From contig NZ_SNUJ01000001.1 in assembly GCF_012027395.1 (NCBI RefSeq), positions 434,001 through 498,000 on the forward strand: a stretch of 64,000 nucleotides of DNA, read 5' to 3'. The notes below the pieces were generated by a model. The model did no database searches, was not told the DNA's origin, and saw nothing but the letters and a program-made list of their open reading frames with translations. Source of the stretch: Thermococcus sp. LS1 (GTDB lineage Archaea; Methanobacteriota_B; Thermococci; Thermococcales; Thermococcaceae). Both the position numbers and the translations under genes were made by a program. Each line of letters begins with the position of its first letter. Within the stretch, counting starts at the first letter, position 1. Shown one piece after another: positions 37,913 through 46,554 of the stretch.

Positions 37913-38289
37913 CCAATGTCCATCTCCTGCGGGAGCATCTCCCTGACCCTGACGAGCAGAATTGTATTCTTCTTCCTTATCTCGACGATTCTTCCCAGTC
38001 CCAGCAGCCTCACCTGCGCCCTGCAGACGGTGATTTCCCTCTCGTCGCTCTCCTCCCATGGAATGCGCTGCTCCATGCTCTCGAGTTTTAACAACTCGGC
38101 GAGGAGTCCCTCCGTTCCGATGGTTATATCCTGGTAGGTTTCGTAGGTGAGAAAGACCCTTCCCAGCTCGCGCGCCCTTTCGAGGGCTACGACGTTCCTC
38201 GCACTTCTGATTTCCAGCGTCTTGTAGGGGCTCCTGAGGAGCTCATCCAGAACGCGTCTCGCGATTCCAGCTAAGGTCACCGCCTCCAT
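37909..38289 (-). CDS. DUF473 protein
   Basis: 126 residues, the usual size of the archaeal DUF473 family, with the family-like segments ELLRSPYKTLEIRSARNVVAL and GTEGLLAELLK and a beta strand pair RAQVRLLGLGRIVEIRKKN. Soluble, no catalytic motif apparent; function unknown. It overlaps the convergent nucS by 4 bp and follows the PAC2-family gene by 9 bp on the same strand, so it is co-transcribed with that gene. Confidence 0.8.
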   Translation of the reverse strand: MEAVTLAGIARRVLDELLRSPYKTLEIRSARNVVALERARELGRVFLTYETYQDITIGTEGLLAELLKLESMEQRIPWEESDEREITVCRAQVRLLGLGRIVEIRKKNTILLVRVREMLPQEMDIG

Positions 38290-38298
38290 GCTCTCACC

Positions 38299-39027
38299 TC
38301 ACAGATAGATGCTCTCGTACTGCTTTTCGGCCTTTCTCCTCGCCTGCTCCATCTGCTCATGCATTTTCCTGAGCTGCTCCTCTATCATCTCCGCCTCCTT
38401 GATAAGCGGCTCCGTGGAGACCTCTATGGGCGTCAGCTTCTTGAGAACCTCAACAACGTTGGCTGCCGCCCTTGGGTCTGGTCTGTCTCCAAAGGTCTCG
38501 CCGAGAAGAACGTAGGCGTCCAAACCTTCTCTGCTAGCCTCCCATAGGAGCTTGCCGCTCATGCCCATTATTGATCCGTACTGGAGTATCTTAACGCCGA
38601 GGTTCTCCAGCTCCTTGTTGAGCTCCTCACGCGCACCGACGCCCCACACGTCCATTTTCTCCTTGAAGAAGCCTATGCCAATACCTCCAAGAGAAATGAC
38701 CTTCGCTGCGTTCATATCTTTCAGATACCTCACCAGCTCCTTTGCTATCTCGCTTACCAGAGTTGGAGGCACGTAGATATCGGCAACGGCGAGGATTATG
38801 TTGTCTTTTCCGTAGAACCTGAGTGGTGGGTTGGGCTTTCCCTCAAGGATGAGCGCCATCGGCGGGATGAATGGGCTCTCCACGTAGCCTATCATTTCCA
38901 TTCCGAGTTCCTTCGCTAAGAAGTTGGCCGCTATGTGGCCTACTAGGCCTATTCCGGGATATCCCTCGATGAGAATGGGGTTCTTTATCTCGGGCAGGAC
39001 TATCTTGACGGGCTTCCCGTTCTCCAT
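38299..39027 (-). CDS. PAC2-family proteasome assembly chaperone/activator (PbaB-like)
   Basis: 242 residues with the PAC2 fold pattern: LIEGYPGIGLVGHIAANFLAKEL at the start, a middle LGGIGIGF, YGSIMGMSGKLL and a helical, coiled C-terminal region (about 195-236). It ends SIYL, a hydrophobic-Tyr-X (HbYX) tail of the kind that inserts between 20S proteasome alpha subunits. Archaeal PbaB with such a tail opens the proteasome gate; PbaA lacks it. I therefore favour the PbaB type. ATG 39027 has GGGGGTGAGAGG upstream. Confidence 0.85.
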   Translation of the reverse strand: MENGKPVKIVLPEIKNPILIEGYPGIGLVGHIAANFLAKELGMEMIGYVESPFIPPMALILEGKPNPPLRFYGKDNIILAVADIYVPPTLVSEIAKELVRYLKDMNAAKVISLGGIGIGFFKEKMDVWGVGAREELNKELENLGVKILQYGSIMGMSGKLLWEASREGLDAYVLLGETFGDRPDPRAAANVVEVLKKLTPIEVSTEPLIKEAEMIEEQLRKMHEQMEQARRKAEKQYESIYL

Positions 39028-39084
39028 CCTCTCACCCCCGAGAAATTTTTAGTTTCTAAAGGTTATTAAAGTTTCGGAGTTTGG

Positions 39085-39097
39085 TTTCCACTGGAAA
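39085..39097. repeat. mini-ORB palindrome upstream of mtnP
   Basis: Perfect TTTCCACTGGAAA between the divergent PAC2-family gene and mtnP, just upstream of the mtnP TATA (TTTTAAATAAT, near 39104). It is 6.2 kb from oriC. Confidence 0.65.
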
Positions 39098-39145
39098 GGC
39101 AAGTTTTAAATAATTCGAGCCTGATTTTTACAGGGTGATGTCCAA

Positions 39146-39919
39146 ATGCCGAGGATAGGTATCATAGGCGGTTCTGGTGTTTACGGAGTTTTTGAGCCTG
39201 AGGAGACGGTGAAGATCCACACCCCCTACGGGAGACCATCGGCTCCGATCGAGATAGGCGAAATCGAAGGCGTTGAGGTGGCCTTCATACCGCGCCACGG
39301 CAAGCACCACGAGTTCCCGCCGCACGAGGTTCCATACAGGGCGAACATCTGGGCCCTCAAGGAGCTCGGCGTCGAGCGCATCATCGGCGTAACCGCCGTC
39401 GGCTCGCTCCGCGAGGAGTACAAGCCAGGGGACATAGTCATAACCGACCAGTTCATTGACTTCACGAAAAAGCGCGACTACACCTTCTACAACGGGCCAA
39501 GGGTTGCCCACATCAGCATGGCCGACCCCTTCTGCCCCGAGATGAGGGAGATATTCTACGAGACGGCTAAAGAGCTCGGCTTCCCTGTTCACGAGAGGGG
39601 CACCTACGTCTGTATCGAGGGACCGAGGTTCTCAACGCGCGCCGAGTCATTCATGTTCCGCCAATTTGCTCACATAATCGGAATGACCCTCGTTCCCGAG
39701 ATCAACCTCGCCAGGGAGCTCGGAATGTGCTACGTCAACATCGCAACGGTCACAGACTACGACGTCTGGGCAGACAAACCGGTTGATGCCCAGGAAGTCA
39801 TGAAGGTCATGGCTGAGAATAACTATAAGGTTCAGGAGCTCCTCAAGAAGGGAATTCCGCGCATACCGGAGGAGAGGAAGTGCGGCTGTGCTGATGTTCT
39901 CAAGAACGCTTTCGTTTGA
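39146..39919 (+). CDS. mtnP: S-methyl-5'-thioadenosine phosphorylase
   Basis: Splits methylthioadenosine with phosphate to adenine and methylthioribose-1-phosphate, in methionine salvage and polyamine metabolism. 257 residues. The phosphate loop GGSGVYG (residues 8-14), [19 protein letters not shown] (about 50-68), the purine-site region [12 protein letters not shown] (about 156-168) and the late TDYDVWA are characteristic. A Cys pair CGC lies near the C-terminus, typical of thermostable disulphide-rich MTAPs. The next gene, mtaD-like, acts on the same substrate, but it has its own promoter. Confidence 0.95.
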   Translation: MPRIGIIGGSGVYGVFEPEETVKIHTPYGRPSAPIEIGEIEGVEVAFIPRHGKHHEFPPHEVPYRANIWALKELGVERIIGVTAVGSLREEYKPGDIVITDQFIDFTKKRDYTFYNGPRVAHISMADPFCPEMREIFYETAKELGFPVHERGTYVCIEGPRFSTRAESFMFRQFAHIIGMTLVPEINLARELGMCYVNIATVTDYDVWADKPVDAQEVMKVMAENNYKVQELLKKGIPRIPEERKCGCADVLKNAFV

Positions 39920-39989
39920 GGCTTTTCTTTTGACAACCTTTTTAACTCCCTTGCGGAATATCCCCTCTTAAAAAGCGAGGGTGGTCTGG

Positions 39990-41264
39990 ATGAGCGTTCT
40001 AATAAAAAACGGTTACGTCATCTACGGCGAGAACTTTGAAGTTATCAAAGCGGACGTCCTTATCGAAAGCAATGAAATAGTAAAGGTTGCCAAAAACATT
40101 AACGATGCCGCCGACACTGTCATAGACGCTAAAGGAAAAGTTGTTTCTCCAGGCTTCGTCAACCTGCACACCCACTCTCCAATGGGCCTCTTCCGCGGCC
40201 TCGCTGACGATCTGCCGTTGATGGACTGGCTCCAGGACCACATCTGGCCGAAGGAGGCTAAGCTGACAAGAGAGTACACCAAAGTCGGTGCTTACCTTGG
40301 CGCGCTGGAGATGATAAAAAGCGGGACGACGACGTTTTTGGATATGTACTTCTTCATGGACGCGGTCGCCGAGGTGACCCTCGAGAGTGGCCTGAGGGGA
40401 TACCTGAGCTACGGCATGATCGACCTGGGCGACCCTGAGAAGACGGAGAAAGAGATAAAGGAAGCCCTCAGAACGATGGAGTTCATCGAAGGGCTCGACT
40501 CGGAGCGCGTTCAGTTCGTCTTTGGTCCCCATGCGCCATACACCTGTTCCCTGGCCCTGCTAAAAGAGGTCAGAAGGCTTGCCAATGAGCACGGGAAGAT
40601 GATAACCATCCACGTCAGCGAAACGATGGCTGAGATAGGTCAGATATCCGAGCGCTACGGCAAAAGCCCTGTTGTCCTCCTCGACGAAATCGGCTTTTTG
40701 GAGAGGGACGTCATCATAGCCCACGGCGTCTGGCTAGACAGCAGGGACATACAGATTCTGGCGAGACACGGCGTCACCGTCGCCCACAACCCTGCGAGCA
40801 ATATGAAGCTCGCCAGCGGCGTCATGCCCCTTCAGAGGCTTCTTAATGCGGGCGTTAACGTTGGCCTTGGTACGGACGGCTCAGCGAGCAACAACAACCT
40901 CGACATGCTTGACGAGATGAAGCTTGCGGCTCTCCTCCACAAGGTTCACAACCTCGACCCCACCGTTGCCGATGCAAAGACCGTCTTCAGAATGGCAACC
41001 GTTAACGGTGCGAGGGCACTCGGACTCAAGGCAGGCATAATCAAGGAGGGCTACTTGGCCGACATCGCAATAATAGACTTCGACAAACCTCACCTGAGGC
41101 CGATTAATAACGTTATCAGCCACCTGGTTTACTCCGCCAATGGCAACGACGTCGAGACGACGATAGTGGACGGAAAGATCCTGATGCTCGACCGCGAGGT
41201 CTTCACTCTCGACGAGGAGAAGATACTCGATGATGTGGAAAAAGTTATAGAAAAGCTCGCCTAA
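39990..41264 (+). CDS. mtaD: 5'-methylthioadenosine/S-adenosylhomocysteine deaminase
   Basis: Amidohydrolase that deaminates adenosine moieties of MTA/SAH to the inosine forms. 424 residues from ATG 39990 (GGTGG upstream; the in-frame GTG at 39981 is part of that site). Metal and catalytic residues are visible: NLHTHSPM (about 55-62), FGPHAPYTC (about 178), IHVSET (about 207), AHGVWLD (about 240) and GTDGSASNNNLDM (about 293-305). It lies 70 bp after mtnP and is probably part of the same sulphur/purine salvage task. Other nucleoside deaminase activities cannot be excluded. Confidence 0.9.
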   Translation: MSVLIKNGYVIYGENFEVIKADVLIESNEIVKVAKNINDAADTVIDAKGKVVSPGFVNLHTHSPMGLFRGLADDLPLMDWLQDHIWPKEAKLTREYTKVGAYLGALEMIKSGTTTFLDMYFFMDAVAEVTLESGLRGYLSYGMIDLGDPEKTEKEIKEALRTMEFIEGLDSERVQFVFGPHAPYTCSLALLKEVRRLANEHGKMITIHVSETMAEIGQISERYGKSPVVLLDEIGFLERDVIIAHGVWLDSRDIQILARHGVTVAHNPASNMKLASGVMPLQRLLNAGVNVGLGTDGSASNNNLDMLDEMKLAALLHKVHNLDPTVADAKTVFRMATVNGARALGLKAGIIKEGYLADIAIIDFDKPHLRPINNVISHLVYSANGNDVETTIVDGKILMLDREVFTLDEEKILDDVEKVIEKLA

Positions 41265-42085
41265 AGGCTAGCGAGCCAGTCCGGATCGATCTCAGGCGGG
41301 ATTGTCTCTTTTCTTTCTATCACCACTGAAAGCCTGCTGTACATGGCAGCCCCTGCGGTGTTTGAAACAACGTTCATAAGGCCTGTGATTGAGCCATCTA
41401 TGAGGCCCACTATGAGGGCGCCAATGGCCCCATCGAGTACCCACGAGAAGACTTCCACAATTCCTGCGGCGGCAACAGTCAGTCCAATCAGCGCGAGCAG
41501 CATCACCGTGCCGAAGACTATGGTTTCCTTCTTGTTTTCCCACGCGGTCCCGATGACGCCAAGGCCAGCGTCGAAGTCGTCAGTCCAGATGTACGCGGGA
41601 ATCATCATGAAGAGCACTCCTGCGAGGAAGAGAGCCGGTGGGAGGGCAAAAGCAACTGTGATAACATCCCCAACGACTCCTGGTATTACGTAGTGGGCTA
41701 TTATCGCGGGGAGCAGCAGGATGACGGCGACTATTCCAAAAACAATGCCGTAGACTATGCTCACCAGAACCACCATAAATCCGCCTGCGATGGATTCCTT
41801 TATCAGGTCAGTTTCTTTGAAAGGGATGCCCTTTTTGTGGTAGTAGAAAGCCTTGGTGGGATAGTAGAGCACCGTGAGCTTAAGGAAGAGCGCGATTAGT
41901 ATCATTGCTACGATAGCCACCACCGGTAGGTCAGGTTCGTACTGGATGAGGGCTGCATCATCTCCTATTCCGGTCAGTGCAATGAGTGCGGCTGCCATCC
42001 CGGAGGCTATTACTGGATACCTCCATATTTTGGGATTCTCCGCAGTTGAGTTTATGGCATCTCCCACTGCATCGAACGCCTTCAT
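41261..42085 (-). CDS. multi-pass membrane protein, unknown function
   Basis: 274 residues with about six membrane segments in Ala/Gly/Val/Ile-rich sequence. The N-terminus (AVGDAINSTAENPKIWRYPVI) and overall layout resemble the large loosely related archaeal membrane families that include DUF4013-type proteins, but I cannot assign one. Its stop overlaps the convergent deaminase gene by 4 bp. The ATG at 42085 follows GGTGATGGG, and a TATA-like TTTAAAAAG lies about 35 bp upstream. Confidence 0.65.
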   Translation of the reverse strand: MKAFDAVGDAINSTAENPKIWRYPVIASGMAAALIALTGIGDDAALIQYEPDLPVVAIVAMILIALFLKLTVLYYPTKAFYYHKKGIPFKETDLIKESIAGGFMVVLVSIVYGIVFGIVAVILLLPAIIAHYVIPGVVGDVITVAFALPPALFLAGVLFMMIPAYIWTDDFDAGLGVIGTAWENKKETIVFGTVMLLALIGLTVAAAGIVEVFSWVLDGAIGALIVGLIDGSITGLMNVVSNTAGAAMYSRLSVVIERKETIPPEIDPDWLASL

Positions 42086-42223
42086 CCCATCACCTGGGTT
42101 GCTTAAGCAGAAGACTTTTTAAATATTACTGCTGCTAGTTGTATTGATGCTTTAGTCTCGGAATGTAATCTCTCGCGCAAGGGTTAAAATCGCGTGGAAG
42201 TAATTCTCAAGACGGTGATTGGG

Positions 42224-42781
42224 GTGCTCTCCTTCGAAATCGTCCGTGGAGACATCACCAGTTTCCCGGCCGAGGTGATAGTCAACGCGGCGAACAGGTA
42301 TCTGGAGCACGGCGGTGGTGTAGCCTACGCGATAGCCAAAGCGGCCGCCGGCGATGCCCGCGAGTATATACGGATAAGTAAGGAAGCGATGAGGGAGCAG
42401 CTCGGAAAAGACTGGATAGAACACGGCGAGGTCGTTGTAACACCAGCTTTGGGACTGGAGCAATACGGGATTAAGTACGTCATCCATACCGTTGGTCCGT
42501 ACTGCGGTGGGCGATGGGATGAGGATAAAAAGGAAAAGCTGAGGAAGGCTATACTCGGCGCTCTGAGGAAGGCCGACGAGCTCGGTGTCAAAACCATAGC
42601 CTTCCCTGCCATAAGCGCTGGCATCTATGGCTGTCCGCTTGAGGAAGTCGTGAGAACCTTCAAGGAGACAGCGGAAGAGTTCTCGCGGGAAACGAGGAGC
42701 GTCGAGAAGGTCTACCTCGTGCTCTATTCAGAGAGGGACTATAATAGGGCCAGAGCGGTGCTCGAAAATGGCGGTTATTGA
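42224..42781 (+). CDS. macro-domain protein (ADP-ribose binding)
   Basis: 185 residues from GTG 42224, chosen because GGTGAT lies five bases upstream and the product then begins LSFEIVRGDIT, the normal start of the domain; a GTG at 42194 would precede the likely transcription start. VNAANRYLEHGGGVAYAIAKAAG-type loop (about 20-42), VIHTVGP (about 86) and FPAISAGIYGCP (about 126-137) form the ADP-ribose pocket. Such proteins remove ADP-ribose or deacetylate O-acetyl-ADP-ribose. The 3' end overlaps the ABC ATPase gene by 14 bp. Confidence 0.9.
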   Translation: MLSFEIVRGDITSFPAEVIVNAANRYLEHGGGVAYAIAKAAAGDAREYIRISKEAMREQLGKDWIEHGEVVVTPALGLEQYGIKYVIHTVGPYCGGRWDEDKKEKLRKAILGALRKADELGVKTIAFPAISAGIYGCPLEEVVRTFKETAEEFSRETRSVEKVYLVLYSERDYNRARAVLENGGY

Positions 42782-43646
42782 AGTGGGGCATCTGACGAAG
42801 CACTACGGAACGGTTAAAGCTCTCGAAGACGTTACCTTCGAGGTCGATGGGGGCATAGTGGGCCTCATAGGCCCCAACGGTGCCGGAAAGACGACGCTCA
42901 TAAAAATCTTAACCACCCAGCTGAAGCCCACCTCTGGAACGGCGAGGGTTCTTGGCTTCGACGTTTTAAAGGAGCCAATGGAAATCAAAAGGAGAATTGC
43001 CCTCCTGCCCCAGGAGGTCAGAGCGCACTTCTACACCCTCACGCCGAGGGAGTATATCTACCACTACCTCAGAATGCGCGGCCTTCCGGGGGGCAAAGCG
43101 AGGGCAAAGGCCAGCGAGTGGGTGGAAAAGCTTAACCTCTATTACGCGGACAGGCCGATCGTCGAGCTCTCGGGTGGGATGGTTAGAAAGGCCCTTCTCG
43201 CGATGGTTCTGGCCTACGACGCTGAGCTCTACTTTCTGGATGAGCCGACGGTTGGCCTCGACCCCTCTGCGAGATTCGAGCTCTGGGACGTTCTGAGGGA
43301 GAAGTCTGAAAACGCCACGATTTTTCTAACAAGCCACTACGTGGACGAGATCTCCAGGGTATGCGATGAGGTGATACTCCTCAAGAGGCGGGTTCTTCTG
43401 AAGGGGAAGCCGGAGGAAATAGCCAGGCTCTACCTTCCGCACTTCAGGAAGAAGGTAGTGCTCTTTGAGAGCTTTGAGCTAGAGGGCTTCACATCAAAGC
43501 GCGCCGGGAGGTACACCTTCGTCTACCCCGCGAGCGAGACCGAGCTGAGGGAGCTTGAAGGCCTTCTCCTCGATAGGGGCGTTCCCTTCAGGGTGGAGGA
43601 GCTCACAATCGAGGATCTCTTCCTGATGGGGTGGGAGCATGATTAG
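42768..43646 (+). CDS. ABC transporter ATP-binding protein
   Basis: 292 residues. Walker A GPNGAGKTT (about 34-42), Q loop LLPQE (about 81), signature LSGGM (about 134), Walker B LYFLDEPT (about 153) and H-loop TSHY (about 188). The last 80 residues form the extension typical of CcmA/DrrA-like export ATPases. Translationally coupled to the macro-domain gene upstream and overlapping the permease gene downstream by 8 bp. The substrate is unknown; this group exports drugs, lipids or Na+. Confidence 0.93.
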   Translation: MAVIEVGHLTKHYGTVKALEDVTFEVDGGIVGLIGPNGAGKTTLIKILTTQLKPTSGTARVLGFDVLKEPMEIKRRIALLPQEVRAHFYTLTPREYIYHYLRMRGLPGGKARAKASEWVEKLNLYYADRPIVELSGGMVRKALLAMVLAYDAELYFLDEPTVGLDPSARFELWDVLREKSENATIFLTSHYVDEISRVCDEVILLKRRVLLKGKPEEIARLYLPHFRKKVVLFESFELEGFTSKRAGRYTFVYPASETELRELEGLLLDRGVPFRVEELTIEDLFLMGWEHD

Positions 43647-44346
43647 CATGCTGGAATACTATGCGGGGGCCTTAACTAAAAACCGCTCCTCTCTCATCAG
43701 CTTCGCGATTCAGCCGCTCTCGTTTATCTTCCTCTTGACAGTCATCAGCGGTGGACGGCTCCTTCCGAACGCTCTAATCGGTGCGATGGTGAGCTTTATC
43801 GCCGGCGTCGGAATAGCTGACCTGGCCATAGAGCTGGCCGGTCTTAAAACCCGCTCGAAGTTCTACGACATTCTCATGACCCTCCCAGTGCATCCACTCA
43901 AGCTAGGACTCGGCATCTCCATTGGAATGAGCCTTCCCGCGCTGCCTTACCTGGTTCTGCTCGTTCTATCCTTGGCTTACCTCGAAGGTCTGTCATTCCC
44001 CAAGCTTCTCTCGCTTCTCGCGGCTCTTGCCCTGCTATGGCTCTGGAGCGTCTTCGTAGGCCTTTACCTAGGGGTGAAGCTGAAGGAGCCCATCGTTATT
44101 ATGCGCGCCTCAAACATAGCGCTAACGCTCCTCACGGTCTTCCTGCCCGTTTACTATCCCGTCGAGGTCCTGCCGAGCGTTCTCCAAAAGCCTCTACTAC
44201 TGCTCCCCACGAGTGCCGCTGCCTACCTCATAAGGTCGCTCTACGAGTCCCTGCCTTACTGGAAGCTCTCCCTCGCCGCTCTGCTCATGTGGGCTGCCCT
44301 CTCTGGAATGCTGGCTTTTTGGGAGGGGATTTTCAGGGAGGAGTAG
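43639..44346 (+). CDS. ABC-2 type transporter permease
   Basis: 235 residues with six membrane segments (about 15-30, 35-55, 85-112, 115-138, 150-172, 212-230), as in ABC-2 permeases, and no extracellular domain. It overlaps the ATPase gene by 8 bp and must be its membrane partner. ATG 43639 is followed by a second in-frame ATG at 43648, either of which could be used. Confidence 0.85.
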   Translation: MISMLEYYAGALTKNRSSLISFAIQPLSFIFLLTVISGGRLLPNALIGAMVSFIAGVGIADLAIELAGLKTRSKFYDILMTLPVHPLKLGLGISIGMSLPALPYLVLLVLSLAYLEGLSFPKLLSLLAALALLWLWSVFVGLYLGVKLKEPIVIMRASNIALTLLTVFLPVYYPVEVLPSVLQKPLLLLPTSAAAYLIRSLYESLPYWKLSLAALLMWAALSGMLAFWEGIFREE

Positions 44347-44452
44347 TTGTCCTGACTCTGGGATTCCCTGGTGCTTTCGGGATAGGTGGGCAGGGGGCTC
44401 TCTTTGTGTTACCTTTTTATCATCAAAGACGGAGTTTTCACTGGTGGTGCCC

Positions 44453-45895
44453 ATGAGAATCGAGGACGTTTACATCTGGGACATCAACGCCAAGTGGCTC
44501 GGAATCTCACCCTTCCAGCTCATGGAGAACGCCGGCGCTGGAGTTGCCAGAACGATTGAGGAAAAGTTTGGGAAAGGCCTCAAGATAGCCGTCTTCTCTG
44601 GAACTGGCAACAACGGCGGCGACGGCTTTGTTGCCGCTCGGCATCTCAGCTTCGAGAACGATGTTACTCTCTTTCTCGTAGGCGATGAGGCTAAGATACG
44701 GAGTGAGGAAGCTAAGCATAACTGGGAAATCCTGAAGGGCCTCGACTTCGTGAGAATCAAGATCCTCAAGGACTCGACATACATTAAGGCCCTCGATTTG
44801 TCTGGCTTCGATGTCATAGTGGATGCCCTTCTTGGAGCAGGCACAAAGGGCGAGCCGCGCGAGCCGATCCGCTCGGCCATCGAGAAGATAAACGAATACG
44901 CCGGAAAGACCAAGATAGTCAGCGTTGACCTGCCGAGCGGCTATCCATCTGCGGTTCGCGTTAAGGCCGACTTCGCCGTAACATTTCAGTGGGACAAGGA
45001 GGAGTATGAGGGCTTCGAGCGCGTTGTGGTTAAGATAGGCTATCCCAAGGAACTCTACCACCTCGTTGGCCCCGGTGATGCGAAGTTCGCTTTAAGGAAG
45101 AAGGGCGAGCACAAGGGTCAGAACGGAAGGCTGTTAATAATCGGCGGAAGCGAGGACTACTTCGGCGCGCCCTACTTGGCGGCAAAAGCTGCTGCATATC
45201 TTGTGGACTTGGTTTATTTAGTGATGCCGGAATATTCAGCGAGACGCATAACTGACCCGGACATGATTTTGAGGCCCCTTGAAGGAAAGAACTTTACAAA
45301 AGAGCATCTTGAAGAAGTCTTGGCACTGGCAGAAAAGGCTGATGCCGTCATCATAGGGCCTGGCATAGGATTAAGGGAAGAAACTAAGGAGTTCGTCAGG
45401 GAATTTGTAAAGCGCTGCGAAAAGCCTTTAGTCATAGACGCCGACGGCCTAAAGGCCATAGCCGAGGACTTGAGCGTTCTCAAGGGCAAGACCTTCGTCC
45501 TAACTCCCCACGATGGCGAGTTCAAGGTTCTCTTTGGCGTCAAGCCCGAGGGTTCCTTCCAGGAAAAAGCAGAGCTCGTGAGGGCAAAGGCAAGGGAAAT
45601 TGGCGGCGTTATCCTGCTCAAAGGTGCTTACGACGTCATAAGCGACGGAAAAATCTGGAAGTACAACAGAACAGGCAACAGGGGAATGACCACCGGAGGA
45701 ACTGGAGATGTCTTGGCTGGCCTCGTTGGGGCCTTGCTGGCTCTGGGCAACGAGCCGCTAAGGGCCGCTTCCGTTGGCGCCTTCCTCAACGGCCTCGCTG
45801 GGGATATGGTGAAGGAAGAGCTTGGCGAGAACTTCACCGCACTGGACGTGGCAGGAAAGGTTCCCTACGCGGTTAAGTGGGTTTTGGAGTTCTGA
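44453..45895 (+). CDS. nnrD: bifunctional NAD(P)HX epimerase/dehydratase
   Basis: Repairs hydrated NAD(P)H. The N-terminal YjeF_N epimerase domain (about 1-205; FSGTGNNGGDGFVAARHL near 47-64, VDALLGAGTKG near 122, VDLPSG near 157) is fused to a C-terminal ADP-dependent dehydratase of ribokinase-like fold (about 215-480; VIIGPGIGLREET near 300, VIDADGLK near 326, LTPHDGEF near 346, TGGTGDVLAG near 415). 480 residues, normal for the fusion. The ATG at 44453 follows GGTGGTGCCC; the in-frame GTG at 44444 is part of that site. A TATA-like TTTTTATC lies near 44411. Confidence 0.94.
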   Translation: MRIEDVYIWDINAKWLGISPFQLMENAGAGVARTIEEKFGKGLKIAVFSGTGNNGGDGFVAARHLSFENDVTLFLVGDEAKIRSEEAKHNWEILKGLDFVRIKILKDSTYIKALDLSGFDVIVDALLGAGTKGEPREPIRSAIEKINEYAGKTKIVSVDLPSGYPSAVRVKADFAVTFQWDKEEYEGFERVVVKIGYPKELYHLVGPGDAKFALRKKGEHKGQNGRLLIIGGSEDYFGAPYLAAKAAAYLVDLVYLVMPEYSARRITDPDMILRPLEGKNFTKEHLEEVLALAEKADAVIIGPGIGLREETKEFVREFVKRCEKPLVIDADGLKAIAEDLSVLKGKTFVLTPHDGEFKVLFGVKPEGSFQEKAELVRAKAREIGGVILLKGAYDVISDGKIWKYNRTGNRGMTTGGTGDVLAGLVGALLALGNEPLRAASVGAFLNGLAGDMVKEELGENFTALDVAGKVPYAVKWVLEF

Positions 45896-45904
45896 GGTGG
45901 TTCC

Positions 45905-46552
45905 ATGGCTGACCGCCTTTCAAAGGCTTTCCTCTTTTTCATTGCTGTTGTCATTATAGTTGTGGGTCTTACTATTTCCCTTTCAGAGGAGAGATACCGG
46001 ATTAACGTGGAGGTCCACTTTGCTTCTCCCGCGGAGCTTGAGGGAATTGAGCTGCTGGAGAAGTATCCCAACGAGGTCACCCATGTTGCACTCTTCAGAT
46101 TCAGATATTCAGAGCATGGCAGGCGGGACTTTCACTTCACCGAGGACTTTGACGTTTCTCCCGATTACGTGGTGGCTGAGATTCGCAACGGGGACACCTT
46201 TTACTGCAGGGCGAGTTTTGAGGACGGACATTTTGTGATTCGTGAAGAAAAGTGCTCCCCAACCCTTGAAGGCGCCCTCAAGAGGAGGATAACCCTCAGC
46301 GCCTGCGTCAACGGCACCTACCTTGGCCACGAAATCGAGAGGGGCTCAATCGTCTACTTCCTCTTCGAGGCTTCCAACGGGACGACCTGCGTGAACGATA
46401 CTGTTGAAGTGCTCGGCAGAACCTGGGGGATATTTGCTAGAATAGTCAGTGGCAACGTAACGATACTCTGCAACCTGGAGAACATCAACGGGACATCTCT
46501 AACGGACGAGGTCGTGACAATAAATAAAGAATGGTGCGGGCCGGAAAATTAA
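45905..46552 (+). CDS. membrane-anchored extracytoplasmic protein, unknown
   Basis: 215 residues. One N-terminal membrane helix (about 8-26) is followed by an extracellular domain with several NxT sequons (NGT, NDT, NVT, NGT) and six Cys (about 101, 114, 135, 161, 182, 206), likely forming disulphides. It starts 9 bp after nnrD with GAGGTGG upstream, so it shares that transcript. No recognised family. It ends 2 bp from the convergent alpha-amylase gene. Confidence 0.68.
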   Translation: MADRLSKAFLFFIAVVIIVVGLTISLSEERYRINVEVHFASPAELEGIELLEKYPNEVTHVALFRFRYSEHGRRDFHFTEDFDVSPDYVVAEIRNGDTFYCRASFEDGHFVIREEKCSPTLEGALKRRITLSACVNGTYLGHEIERGSIVYFLFEASNGTTCVNDTVEVLGRTWGIFARIVSGNVTILCNLENINGTSLTDEVVTINKEWCGPEN

Positions 46553-46554
46553 TG

